The notes under the pieces were generated by a model. The model was not told the origin of the DNA. It was given only the letters and a program-made list of their open reading frames with translations, and did not search any database. From positions 2,790,001 through 2,854,000 of the forward strand of contig NZ_CP019428.1 of assembly GCF_009834565.1 (NCBI RefSeq): DNA of 64,000 nt. Direction: 5' to 3'. Source of the DNA: Pseudomonas sp. R76. Lineage in GTDB: Bacteria > Pseudomonadota > Gammaproteobacteria > Pseudomonadales > Pseudomonadaceae. This document shows, piece by piece, positions 17,486 to 26,047 of this stretch; the first letter of the stretch is position 1, and every line of letters begins with the position of its first letter. Position numbers and translations under genes: made by a program.

Positions 17486-19318
17486 TTAATCGCCTCCGCT
17501 CGCCGGATCGGCGCTCGTGTCCAGGGTGACGGCAGGTTTTACATCGGGCTTGGCCCACCAGGTGGAGGTGCCGACGTCGTAGAGTGGCGAGACTTTCGGA
17601 TGGCCGAGATGGTCCCAATACGCCACGCGGAAGGTCTTGATGTGCCAGTTGGGGATCACGTAATAGCCGAACTGCAGCACACGATCCAGGGCCTTGGCGT
17701 GGGCGATCAGGCTTTTACGCGAGTTGGCGTCGATCAACTCTTCAACCAATTGATCGACCGCCGGGTCCTTGAGCCCCATGTAGTTGCGGCTGCCGGGTTT
17801 GTCGGCGCTGGACGACGCCCAGAATTCGCGTTGTTCGTTACCCGGCGAGGTCGATTGCGGGAAGCTGCCCACCAGCATGTCAAAGTCGCGCGAGCGCAGG
17901 CGGTTGATGTACTGCGACACGTCAACACGGCGGATCACCAGGTTGATGCCCAGGTCCGCCAGGTTGCGCTTGAAGGGCAGCAGGATGCGTTCGAATTCGG
18001 TCTGGGCCAGCAGGAACTCGATGGTCACCGGTTTGCCGGTGGTGTCGACCATCTTGTCGTCGACGATCTTCCAGCCGGCCGCTTGCAGCAGTTGGTAGGC
18101 CTCGCGCTGCTGGGTGCGGATCATGCCGCTGCCGTCGGTCTTGGCCGGTTCAAACGCCTGGGTGAAGACTTCGGCCGGGATCTTGTCGCGAAACGGCTCC
18201 AGAATCGCCAGCTCGTCGGGGCCGGGCAGGCCGGTGGCGGCCATTTCCGAGTTTTCAAAGTAACTGCGGGTGCGCGTATAGGCGCCGTTGAACAGCTGTT
18301 TGTTGCTCCACTCGAAATCCAGCAACAGGCTGATGGCCTTGCGTACGCGCACGTCCTGGAACATCGGCTTGCGCGTATTGAACACAAAGCCCTGCATGCC
18401 GGTGGGGTTGCCGTTGGGGATTTCTTCCTTGATCAACCGGCCCTCGGCGACCGCCGGGATGTTGTAGGCGTTGGCCCAGTTCTTCGCGCTGAACTCCAGC
18501 CAGTAGTCGAATTGCCCGGCCTTCAGCGCTTCCAGCGACACCGTGCTGTCGCGGTAGTAGTCGGTGATGCGGTTGTCGAAATTGTAGAAGCCTTGGGTGA
18601 CCGGCAGGTCCTTGGCCCAGTAATCCTTGACCCGCTCATAGCGCACCATGCGCCCAGGCTTGACCTCGGCGACCTTGTACGGCCCGCTGCCCAGCGGTAT
18701 TTCCAGGTTGCCCTTGGCGAAGTCGCGGGTGGCCCACCAATGTTTGGGCAATACCGGCAGTTGGCCGAGGATCAGCGGTAATTCGCGGTTGTTGGTGCGC
18801 TTGAACTTGAACAGCACCCGCAGCGGGTCTTCGGCCACCACTTCGTCGACGTCGGCGTAGTAGGTGCGGTACAGCGGCGAGCCGTCCTTGATCAGTGCCT
18901 GGAAGGTGAACACCACGTCTTCGGCGCGGATCGGGTGGCCATCGTGAAAACGCGCTTCGGGGCGCAGGTAGAAACGCACCCAGCTGTTGTCCGGGGCTTT
19001 TTCGATCTTGCCGGCCACCAGGCCGTATTCGGTGATCGGCTCGTCCAGGCTTTGCATGGCCAGGGTGTCGTAGATCAGCGGCAGATTGTCTGCCGGCACG
19101 CCCTTGCTGATGTACGGGTTGAGGCTGTCGAAGCCGCCCATGCTGGATTCGCGGAAGGTGCCGCCCTTGGGCGCGTCGGGGTTTACGTAGTCGAAGTGCT
19201 TGAAGTCGGCAGGGTACTTGGGTGGCTCGTTGTACAGGGTCAGCGCATGTTGCGGCGCGGCATTGGCCGCGCTGCACAGCAACAGGCTGCTCAGTAACGC
19301 GTAGCGCAAATACATCAT
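17486..19318 (-). CDS. nppA2: Peptide ABC transporter substrate-binding protein 2 (NppA2/YejA family)
   Basis: Periplasmic family-5 (DppA/OppA-like) binding protein of 610 residues. The signal peptide is MMYLRYALLSSLLLCSAANAAPQHA. YejA-group motifs include HFDYVNPDAPKGGTFRESSMGGFDSLNPY, VRFYLRPEARFHDGHPIRAEDV and RLRSRDFDMLVGSFPQSTSPGNEQREFW. The ATG at 19318 overlaps the TGA of the upstream paralogue (ATGA), so the two are translationally coupled; an in-frame extension upstream has no ribosome site. It ends in the base before nppB. Two binding proteins sharing one permease suggests a widened substrate range. Confidence 0.9.
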   Translation of the reverse strand: MMYLRYALLSSLLLCSAANAAPQHALTLYNEPPKYPADFKHFDYVNPDAPKGGTFRESSMGGFDSLNPYISKGVPADNLPLIYDTLAMQSLDEPITEYGLVAGKIEKAPDNSWVRFYLRPEARFHDGHPIRAEDVVFTFQALIKDGSPLYRTYYADVDEVVAEDPLRVLFKFKRTNNRELPLILGQLPVLPKHWWATRDFAKGNLEIPLGSGPYKVAEVKPGRMVRYERVKDYWAKDLPVTQGFYNFDNRITDYYRDSTVSLEALKAGQFDYWLEFSAKNWANAYNIPAVAEGRLIKEEIPNGNPTGMQGFVFNTRKPMFQDVRVRKAISLLLDFEWSNKQLFNGAYTRTRSYFENSEMAATGLPGPDELAILEPFRDKIPAEVFTQAFEPAKTDGSGMIRTQQREAYQLLQAAGWKIVDDKMVDTTGKPVTIEFLLAQTEFERILLPFKRNLADLGINLVIRRVDVSQYINRLRSRDFDMLVGSFPQSTSPGNEQREFWASSSADKPGSRNYMGLKDPAVDQLVEELIDANSRKSLIAHAKALDRVLQFGYYVIPNWHIKTFRVAYWDHLGHPKVSPLYDVGTSTWWAKPDVKPAVTLDTSADPASGGD

Positions 19319-21144
19319 TGGGCTTTCTCCGAAGCTTTCAGCCACCACGCGCTCAGGCCCAGGCTGTAGGGCGGCGTGGTGACAAAGGCGAACCGGTTGC
19401 GGTACGCCAAGCGATGATAGTTGAGGTACCAGTTGGGAATACTGTAGTGCTGCCACAGCAACACGCGGTCGAGGGCGCGGCCGGCGGCCAGTTGTTCTTC
19501 GCGGGTTTGCGCCGCCAGCAGTTGGTCCAGCAGGCGGTCGACCACCGGGTTGGCGATACCGGCGTAGTTCTTGCTGCCCTTGATGTTGGCCTGGCTTGAG
19601 TGGAAGTACTGCCACTGTTCAAGGCCTGGGCTCAAGGTCTGGTTGAGGGTGATCAGGATCATGTCGAAGTCGAACTGATCCAGGCGCTGTTTGTATTGCG
19701 CGCGGTCAACCGTGCGCAGGCGCGCGTCGATGCCGATGCTGATCAGGTTCTCGACATACGGCTGCAGGATGCGCTCCAGGTTCGGGTTGACCAGCAGAAT
19801 TTCGAATCGCAGCGGTTGCCCCTCACTGTTGAGCAGGCGCTGCCCCGACAGTTTCCAGCCGGCTTCGCCCAGCAACGCCAGGGCGCGGCGCATGGTGTCG
19901 CGCGGGATGCCGCGACCGTCGGTCTGCGGCAGGCTGAACGGCTGGGTGAACAGGTTGGCCGGCAACTGGTCGCGGTACGGCGAGAGCATCAGCCATTCAT
20001 GGCCTACCGGCACGCCCGTCGCCGAGAACTCGCTGTTGGGGTAATAACTCAAGGTGCGTTTATAGGCGCTGCTGAACAGGGTGCGGTTGGTCCATTCAAA
20101 ATCGAACATAAACCCCAGTGCTTCGCGCACCTTGGTCTGGGCGAAGGTCGGTCGCCGCGTGTTCATGAACAGGCCCTGGCTCTGGGTCGGGATCTGGTGG
20201 GCGATCTGCGCCTTGATGACATCGCCGCGGTTGACCGCCGGGAAGTTATAGCCGGTGGCCCAGTTCTTGGCCTGGTGCTCGATGTAGATGTCGAATTCGC
20301 CGGCCTTGAAGGCTTCGAAGGCGACGTCGCTGTCGCGGTAGAACTCCACTTCGACCTTGTCGTAGTTATAGAAACCCTGGTTGACCGGCAGGTCCTTGCC
20401 CCAGTAATCCTTGACCCGTTCGAACACCAGTTGCCGGCCAGGCGTGACCTTGGTAATGCGATACGGCCCGCTGCCCAAAGGGGGTTCGAAGGTGGTGGCC
20501 TTGAAGTCGCGGTTTTTCCAGTAATGCTGGGGCAATACCGGCAGCTCGCCCAGGCGCAGGATCAGCAGCGGGTTGCCGGCGCGCTTGAACACAAAGCGGA
20601 TACGGTGGCGGTTGAGGATGTCGACCCGCGCCACTTCCTGCAGGTTGGTGCGGTACTGCGGGTGGCCTTCGGTCAGCAGGGTGCGGTAGGAGAACGCCAC
20701 GTCATAGGCAGTGATCGGCTTGCCATCGTGGAAACGCGCTTCGGGTCGCAGGTTGAACACCACCCAGCTGCGATCCTCGCTGTACTTCACCGACTGGGCA
20801 ATCAGCCCGTAGCTGGAGGTGGGCTCATCGCCGGACGGCGCGTACTGGCCGGTGCCGACCATCAACGGCTCGTTCAGCTCGTTGACGCCGTATTGCAGGA
20901 AATTGGGGGTGGAAACCGGGCTGGAGCCCTTGAAGGTGTAGGGGTTGAGCGTGTCGAAGGTGCCAAAGGCCATGACCCGCAATGTCCCGCCTTTTGGCGC
21001 TGCAGGGTTTACCCAATCAAAGTGGGTGAATTTTGCCGGGTACTTGAGCCTGCCGAACTGCGTATAACCGTGGCTCTCGGTAATCGTCGCGTTCGCTGCA
21101 AAGCTCAAGGCCAGACTTATTAGTAGAAGGAGGGGACGCTTCAA
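19315..21144 (-). CDS. nppA1: Peptide ABC transporter substrate-binding protein 1 (NppA1/YejA family)
   Basis: First gene of the npp operon. The family-5 binding protein has 609 residues and a signal peptide (MKRPLLLLISLALSFAANA). It is an obvious tandem paralogue of NppA2: HFDWVNPAAPKGGTLRVMAFGTFDTLNPYTFKG, VVFNLRPEARFHDGKPITAYDV and RLDQFDFDMILITLNQTLSPGLEQWQYF align block by block. The upstream 240 bases carry a REPIN and presumably the operon promoter. Divergence between the two paralogues is high, so the duplication is old. Peptide or peptidyl-nucleoside binding is inferred from the P. aeruginosa counterpart. Confidence 0.9.
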   Translation of the reverse strand: MKRPLLLLISLALSFAANATITESHGYTQFGRLKYPAKFTHFDWVNPAAPKGGTLRVMAFGTFDTLNPYTFKGSSPVSTPNFLQYGVNELNEPLMVGTGQYAPSGDEPTSSYGLIAQSVKYSEDRSWVVFNLRPEARFHDGKPITAYDVAFSYRTLLTEGHPQYRTNLQEVARVDILNRHRIRFVFKRAGNPLLILRLGELPVLPQHYWKNRDFKATTFEPPLGSGPYRITKVTPGRQLVFERVKDYWGKDLPVNQGFYNYDKVEVEFYRDSDVAFEAFKAGEFDIYIEHQAKNWATGYNFPAVNRGDVIKAQIAHQIPTQSQGLFMNTRRPTFAQTKVREALGFMFDFEWTNRTLFSSAYKRTLSYYPNSEFSATGVPVGHEWLMLSPYRDQLPANLFTQPFSLPQTDGRGIPRDTMRRALALLGEAGWKLSGQRLLNSEGQPLRFEILLVNPNLERILQPYVENLISIGIDARLRTVDRAQYKQRLDQFDFDMILITLNQTLSPGLEQWQYFHSSQANIKGSKNYAGIANPVVDRLLDQLLAAQTREEQLAAGRALDRVLLWQHYSIPNWYLNYHRLAYRNRFAFVTTPPYSLGLSAWWLKASEKAQ

Positions 21145-21271
21145 GTCAGAGATCCGATCCAGGCGGCTTGGGCTTTATGATCGGTACAGTAACAGCTTGT
21201 TCCGGTTGGAAAAAGGTTGTTTCAGAGGCTGACCGAGGGCTGGCAAGGTCTTGAGCCTGGGGTCAATCAAA

Positions 21272-21358
21272 TGTGGGAGCTGGCTTGCCTGCGATAGCAT
21301 CGGCTCGGTGTCACTGATACACCGAGGTGTTTGCATCGCAGGCAGGCCAGCTCCCACA
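21272..21358. repeat. REPIN
   Basis: An 87-base inverted repeat between nppA1 and mltD, opening TGTGGGAGCTGGCTTGCCTG and closing GGCAGGCCAGCTCCCACA. It is the same subtype as the array at 12594-13460, with a different loop. Confidence 0.85.
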
Positions 21359-21385
21359 CAAGCCTGCCCATGCATCGAATTTGCC

Positions 21386-22798
21386 TTAGCGTGGCCCGGA
21401 AACCACCAGCATCTGCCCTGGCTTGAGTGCCTGGCCAGTGCGCGGGTTCCAGCGCTTGAGATGTTGCATCTCAACGTTGAAACGCTTGGCGACGATGTAC
21501 AGCGAGTCGCCTTTCTTGACCTTGTACTGCACCGGCTTCTTGCTGTCGGCCTTGGCCACCAGCTTGCGCGTGTCCTGCATCACCAGGGTTTGGCCGACCT
21601 TGAGCGCCTGGCCGTTGAGCTTGTTCCAGCGCTGCAGGTCATGCACGTCGACCTTGTTCGCCTTGGCGATCAGCGTGAGGTTGTCGCCCGTACGCACCTT
21701 GTAATTGCGCGTACGCCCAGCCACTCGCGCGGTCTCGACTTCGTCGAACACCTGCTTTTTCGGGCGCATCGCCAGCAATTCTTCCGGCTTCATCGTCGAA
21801 AGGGTGCTGGTGAGCAATTGCGCCTTGGAACTCGGCACCAGCAAATGCTGGGGGCCGTCGAGGGTGGTGCGTTGTTTCAGGGCCGGGTTGAGCTGGAACA
21901 GTTCGTCTTCATCGATTTCAGCCAGCGCGGCAACCCGTGACAGGTCCATGCTTTGCTTGACTTCAACCACTTCGAAGTACGGCGTGTTGGCAATCGGGCT
22001 CAGGTTGACGCCGTAGGCCTCGGGGGCCAGTACCACCTGGGACAGCGCCAGGAACTTGGGCACGTAGTCCTTGGTTTCCTGGGGCAGCGGCAGGTTCCAG
22101 TAATCGGTGGGCAGGCCGAGCTTCTCGTTACGCTCGATGGCCCGGCTGACCGTGCCTTCGCCGGCGTTATAGGCCGCCAGGGCCAGCAGCCAGTCGCCGT
22201 TGAACATGTCATGCAGACGCGTCAGGTAGTCCAGGGCGGCGGTGGTGGAGGCGGTGATGTCGCGGCGGCCGTCGTAGGCGCGGGTCTGGCGCAGGTTGAA
22301 GTAGCGCCCGGTGGAGGGAATGAACTGCCACAAGCCGACCGCATCGCTGCGCGAATAGGCCATTGGGTTGTAGGCACTTTCAATCACTGGCAGCAGCGCC
22401 AGCTCCAGGGGCATGTTGCGTTCTTCAAGGCGTTCGACGATGTAATGAATGTAGAGGCTGCCGCGCTCTCCGGCGTTCTCCAGAAAGGACGGGTTGCTGG
22501 CGAACCACAAACGCTGTTGCTCGATGCGCGGGTTGACGCCCAGGCCATCCTGCAATTGAAAGCCCCGTCGCATGCGTTCCCAGACATCCTGGGGGACTTC
22601 GAGGCTGGGCTTCTCTGAGAGCCAAATAGGTTTTTGCTTGATCTTGGCGGCAAGATTGGGTTTGGGTTGCACGGTGGATTGTGCAGCGAAATGAGTCGAT
22701 TGGCAGCCCGCCAGAGTAGCGGACACAGCCACCGCCACGGCTTGAGCCAGGCGGGTCAATGCGTCTGAAGAGATGGATTTACGAATAGATGACGACAT
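21386..22798 (-). CDS. mltD: Membrane-bound lytic murein transglycosylase D
   Basis: Outer-membrane lipoprotein of 470 residues that cleaves peptidoglycan glycan strands with 1,6-anhydro product formation. Lipobox TLAGC places the lipidated Cys at about residue 32. The SLT domain has the catalytic-Glu block LLPVIESAYNPMAYSRSDAVGLWQFIPSTGRYF and LALAAYNAGEGTVSRAI. Two LysM repeats end the protein: NYKVRTGDNLTLIAKANKVDVHDLQRWN and QYKVKKGDSLYIVAKRFNVEMQHLKRWN. I use the ATG at 22798; an ATG eight codons upstream is also open. Gene order mltD-gloB-methyltransferase-rnhA-dnaQ is conserved in pseudomonads. Confidence 0.95.
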   Translation of the reverse strand: MSSSIRKSISSDALTRLAQAVAVAVSATLAGCQSTHFAAQSTVQPKPNLAAKIKQKPIWLSEKPSLEVPQDVWERMRRGFQLQDGLGVNPRIEQQRLWFASNPSFLENAGERGSLYIHYIVERLEERNMPLELALLPVIESAYNPMAYSRSDAVGLWQFIPSTGRYFNLRQTRAYDGRRDITASTTAALDYLTRLHDMFNGDWLLALAAYNAGEGTVSRAIERNEKLGLPTDYWNLPLPQETKDYVPKFLALSQVVLAPEAYGVNLSPIANTPYFEVVEVKQSMDLSRVAALAEIDEDELFQLNPALKQRTTLDGPQHLLVPSSKAQLLTSTLSTMKPEELLAMRPKKQVFDEVETARVAGRTRNYKVRTGDNLTLIAKANKVDVHDLQRWNKLNGQALKVGQTLVMQDTRKLVAKADSKKPVQYKVKKGDSLYIVAKRFNVEMQHLKRWNPRTGQALKPGQMLVVSGPR

Positions 22799-22896
22799 TG
22801 GCTGGAAGTAAGTTCCGGGCAAAAATGTCGGGCGATTCTAGAAAGCGCTTTGGTTGCGGTCAACCATTCAGAAATTCCGTACCAGATTGCATCCGC

Positions 22897-23664
22897 TTAG
22901 AACTTATCTTTCCACGCCCTCAAGCTAGCAAACACCTCGGCCCCAGAGCGGTTATCGCGCCCATTCCGTTCGTCCGCTTTTTGTTTAACGGATGTTTCGG
23001 CGGTGCGTAGAAAAGGGTTAGTACGTTTTTCCAGGGCCAGGTTGGACGGCAGCGTCATCTCGCCAAGGGCGCGCAGTTGCTTGACGTGCTCGACGCGTTC
23101 GGCGATATCGGCGTTATCCGGCTCCACGGCCTGGGCAAATTTGAGGTTACTTTGTGTGTACTCGTGAGTGCAGTACACCAAGGTCTCGGCCGGCAGGGCG
23201 GCGAGGCGTTCCAGCGAGGTGTGCATCTGTTCCGGCGTGCCCTCGAACAAGCGGCCGCAACCGGCGGCGAACAGGGTGTCACCACACAACAGCACGCCCT
23301 GGTGATAAAAGGCGATGTGGCCGAGGGTATGGCCGGGTACGCTATAAACGTCGAAGTCCCAGCCCAGCACGCTGATGCGGTCGTTATCGTGCAGGGCCAC
23401 GTCACGCGCCGGGATGTTTTCATTCGCCGGGCCGTAGACCTTGGCATTTGTCACACTTTTCAGTTGCTCGACGCCGCCGACATGATCATGGTGATGGTGG
23501 GTGACCAGGATGTCGCTGAGGGCCCACTGCGGGTTCTGCTTGAGCCAGGCCAGCACCGGCGCGGCATCGCCGGGATCGACCACGGCGCAGCGTTGGGTGT
23601 GCGGGTCCTGCAACAACCAGATGTAGTTGTCGGTGAAGGCGGGTAGGGCAGTGATCTGTATCAT
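22897..23664 (-). CDS. gloB: Hydroxyacylglutathione hydrolase (glyoxalase II)
   Basis: Hydrolyses S-D-lactoylglutathione to lactate and glutathione, the second step of methylglyoxal detoxification. The 255-residue metallo-beta-lactamase fold starts [18 protein letters not shown]. It carries the dinuclear metal motif [10 protein letters not shown], then [27 protein letters not shown] and the C-terminal KRTNPFLR substrate-binding segment. An in-frame extension 22 codons upstream is unlikely because homologues begin at MIQI. It is divergent from the methyltransferase gene by 65 bases. Confidence 0.95.
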   Translation of the reverse strand: MIQITALPAFTDNYIWLLQDPHTQRCAVVDPGDAAPVLAWLKQNPQWALSDILVTHHHHDHVGGVEQLKSVTNAKVYGPANENIPARDVALHDNDRISVLGWDFDVYSVPGHTLGHIAFYHQGVLLCGDTLFAAGCGRLFEGTPEQMHTSLERLAALPAETLVYCTHEYTQSNLKFAQAVEPDNADIAERVEHVKQLRALGEMTLPSNLALEKRTNPFLRTAETSVKQKADERNGRDNRSGAEVFASLRAWKDKF

Positions 23665-23729
23665 TCTTCGATTCGCCAAGCTGAACACATTGGTGCATCT
23701 TAGAACGTCTAGGCGAGTTGGAGAATGCA

Positions 23730-24488
23730 ATGACTGATAAAGCGTTCGCCCAGGCCGATCCTGAGTGGCTGGCCCTGATCAGCGCAGCCCGTGAATGGCT
23801 GTCCGGGCCGATCGGGCAATTCCTTCTGGATGAAGAACGCCGCATGCTCGAAGACGAGCTGGGCCGGTTCTTTGGCGGCTACCTGGTGCATTACGGCCCC
23901 TCGGCGCAGACGCCGCCGTCCGCGCCGCAGGTGCAGCGTAACGTGCGCCTGGGCGCGCCGTTGCCGGGCGTCGAGATTGTCTGCGAGGAGCAGGCCTGGC
24001 CGTTGAGCGAGCACGCCGCCGACGTGGTGGTGTTGCAGCATGGCCTGGATTTTTGCCTGTCGCCCCACGGGTTGCTGCGCGAAGCCGCCAGCAGTGTGCG
24101 CCCTGGTGGCCATTTGCTGATTATCGGCATCAACCCCTGGAGCAGCTGGGGCCTGCGGCATGTGTTCGCCCATGACGGCCTGCGCCAGGCGCGCTGCATC
24201 TCGCCCTCGCGGGTGGGCGACTGGCTGAACCTGCTGGGCTTTGCGCTGGAGAAACGCCGCTTCGGGTGCTATCGTCCGCCGCTTGCGTCGACCAAGTGGC
24301 AGGGCCGCCTGGCTGGCTGGGAACGCCGTGCGGGGGCTTGGCAACTGTCGGGTGGTGGCTTCTATTTATTGGTGGCGCGCAAGATCGTGGTCGGGCTGCG
24401 GCCGGTGCGTCAGGTGCTGCGCCAGCCGATGGGCAAGTTGGTGCCGATGCCGATGGCCAAGGTCAATCGCAAGCAGAGCGAACCGTAA
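23730..24488 (+). CDS. Class I SAM-dependent methyltransferase
   Basis: A methyltransferase-like protein of 252 residues. A central block [56 protein letters not shown] matches motifs II-III of class I methyltransferases. The glycine-rich motif I (VQRNVRLG) is degenerate, as is usual in this conserved gloB-rnhA neighbour. The start is ATG 23730, with GGAGA upstream. The substrate is unknown. It sits between gloB (divergent) and rnhA (88 bases downstream, same strand). Confidence 0.8.
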   Translation: MTDKAFAQADPEWLALISAAREWLSGPIGQFLLDEERRMLEDELGRFFGGYLVHYGPSAQTPPSAPQVQRNVRLGAPLPGVEIVCEEQAWPLSEHAADVVVLQHGLDFCLSPHGLLREAASSVRPGGHLLIIGINPWSSWGLRHVFAHDGLRQARCISPSRVGDWLNLLGFALEKRRFGCYRPPLASTKWQGRLAGWERRAGAWQLSGGGFYLLVARKIVVGLRPVRQVLRQPMGKLVPMPMAKVNRKQSEP

Positions 24489-24576
24489 AACTTTCTTTTT
24501 TGATTACCGGCTCAGTGTTTGGGCCTCGGGATACTGTCGGCCCATTGCCGCCAGCCCGTTTTGATGGATGTAACCG

Positions 24577-25029
24577 ATGACCGATAGCGTAGAACTCTTC
24601 ACCGATGGCGCCTGCAAGGGCAACCCTGGCCCCGGCGGCTGGGGCGCCTTGCTGGTGTGCAAGGGCGTGGAGAAGGAGTTGTGGGGCGGCGAAGCCAACA
24701 CCACCAACAACCGCATGGAGCTTATGGGCGCCATTCGTGGCCTCGAGGAACTCAAGCGCCGCTGTGACGTGCTGTTGGTGACCGACTCGCAATACGTGAT
24801 GAAGGGCATCAACGAGTGGATGGTCAACTGGAAAAAGCGCGGCTGGAAAACCGCGGCCAAGGAACCGGTGAAAAATGCCGACCTGTGGCAACTGCTCGAT
24901 GAGCAATGCAACCGCCATAACATCACCTGGAAATGGGTGCGCGGCCACATTGGTCACCCAGGCAACGAGCGTGCCGACCAGTTGGCCAATCGCGGTGTGG
25001 ACGAAGTGCGGGGCTACAAACAAAGCTGA
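24577..25029 (+). CDS. rnhA: Ribonuclease HI
   Basis: Degrades the RNA strand of RNA-DNA hybrids. At 150 residues it is the usual length. The DEDD active site is visible: Asp10 in [17 protein letters not shown], Glu in [16 protein letters not shown], Asp in [11 protein letters not shown], and the C-terminal [15 protein letters not shown]. The basic handle [20 protein letters not shown] is also present. It is followed 73 bases later by dnaQ in the same direction, as in many gamma-proteobacteria where rnhA and dnaQ are adjacent. Confidence 0.97.
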   Translation: MTDSVELFTDGACKGNPGPGGWGALLVCKGVEKELWGGEANTTNNRMELMGAIRGLEELKRRCDVLLVTDSQYVMKGINEWMVNWKKRGWKTAAKEPVKNADLWQLLDEQCNRHNITWKWVRGHIGHPGNERADQLANRGVDEVRGYKQS

Positions 25030-25102
25030 GTCCGCTGACGTGTTAACATCGCGCCCTTTGATTTACACCACACTGCTTACCACCGTTGAGAGCTGAACCC
25101 TG

Positions 25103-25849
25103 ATGGCCATCCGATCTGTTGTACTCGATACCGAAACCACCGGCATGCCGGTGACCGATGGTCACCGGATCATCGAAATCGGCTGTGTCGAACTGATGGG
25201 TCGTCGCCTCACCGGCCGTCACTTTCACGTCTACCTGCAACCCGACCGCGACAGTGACGAAGGCGCGATCGGCGTCCACGGCATCACCGACGAGTTCCTC
25301 AAAGGCAAGCCGCGCTTTGCCGAAGTGGCGGATGAGTTTTTCGAGTTCATCAACGGCGCTCAGCTGATCATCCACAACGCGGCGTTCGACGTTGGCTTCA
25401 TCAATAACGAATTTGCCCTGATGGGGCAGACCGAGCGTGCGGATATCTCCCAGCACTGCTCGATCCTCGATACCCTGATGATGGCCCGTGAGCGGCACCC
25501 GGGGCAGCGCAACAGCCTCGATGCGTTGTGCAAACGCTACGGCGTCGACAACTCCGGCCGTGAACTCCACGGCGCGTTGCTCGACTCCGAGATTCTGGCC
25601 GACGTTTACCTGACCATGACCGGCGGGCAAACCAGCCTGTCCCTGGCCGGTAACGCTTCCGACGGCACCGGTTCGGCAGAAGGCTCGGGCAATCGCCCTT
25701 CGGAAATCCGCCGCTTGCCGGCGGACCGCAAACCAACACCGATCATCCGTGCCAGTGAGCAGGACCTGGCTGAGCATGCGGCGCGGTTGGAAGCGATTGC
25801 CAAGTCGGCGGGTGCACCGGCGTTGTGGTCGCAGCTGACGCAGCAATAA
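25103..25849 (+). CDS. dnaQ: DNA polymerase III epsilon subunit (3'-5' proofreading exonuclease)
   Basis: Proofreading subunit of the replicative polymerase, 248 residues. The DnaQ exonuclease motifs are present: VLDTETTGMPVTDGHRIIEIGCVE (Exo I), HNAAFDVGFINNE (Exo II), and LHGALLDSEILADVYLTMTGGQ (Exo III epsilon). The C-terminal tail carries the alpha-subunit binding region and ends ALWSQLTQQ; the linker is rich in Ser, Gly and Pro. It is co-directional with rnhA. A composite REP element follows. Confidence 0.97.
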   Translation: MAIRSVVLDTETTGMPVTDGHRIIEIGCVELMGRRLTGRHFHVYLQPDRDSDEGAIGVHGITDEFLKGKPRFAEVADEFFEFINGAQLIIHNAAFDVGFINNEFALMGQTERADISQHCSILDTLMMARERHPGQRNSLDALCKRYGVDNSGRELHGALLDSEILADVYLTMTGGQTSLSLAGNASDGTGSAEGSGNRPSEIRRLPADRKPTPIIRASEQDLAEHAARLEAIAKSAGAPALWSQLTQQ

Positions 25850-25873
25850 CCTCGGTCGAACACGATTAAAAAA

Positions 25874-25957
25874 TGTGGGAGCTGGCTTGCTGTGGCGAGG
25901 GAGCTTGCTCCCGCTGGGGGGCGAAGCCCCCCCCAAAGGCCTACTCCAGCTCCCACA
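25874..25957. repeat. Composite REP-type hairpin element
   Basis: Outer arms TGTGGGAGCTGG and CCAGCTCCCACA enclose two further hairpins, GGGAGCTTGCTCCC and GGGGGCGAAGCCCCC. The interior differs from the other REPINs in the window, so it looks like one REP subtype inserted in another. It lies between dnaQ and the decarboxylase gene. Confidence 0.75.
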
Positions 25958-26047
25958 GTTGATCTCCATTGCCGGCAAAATCTTCATTCGCCACATCCGC
26001 TCCCAGCTTCTACCCTGAGTGCATAGCCCTCCAGAGTTCGAGCGCTC

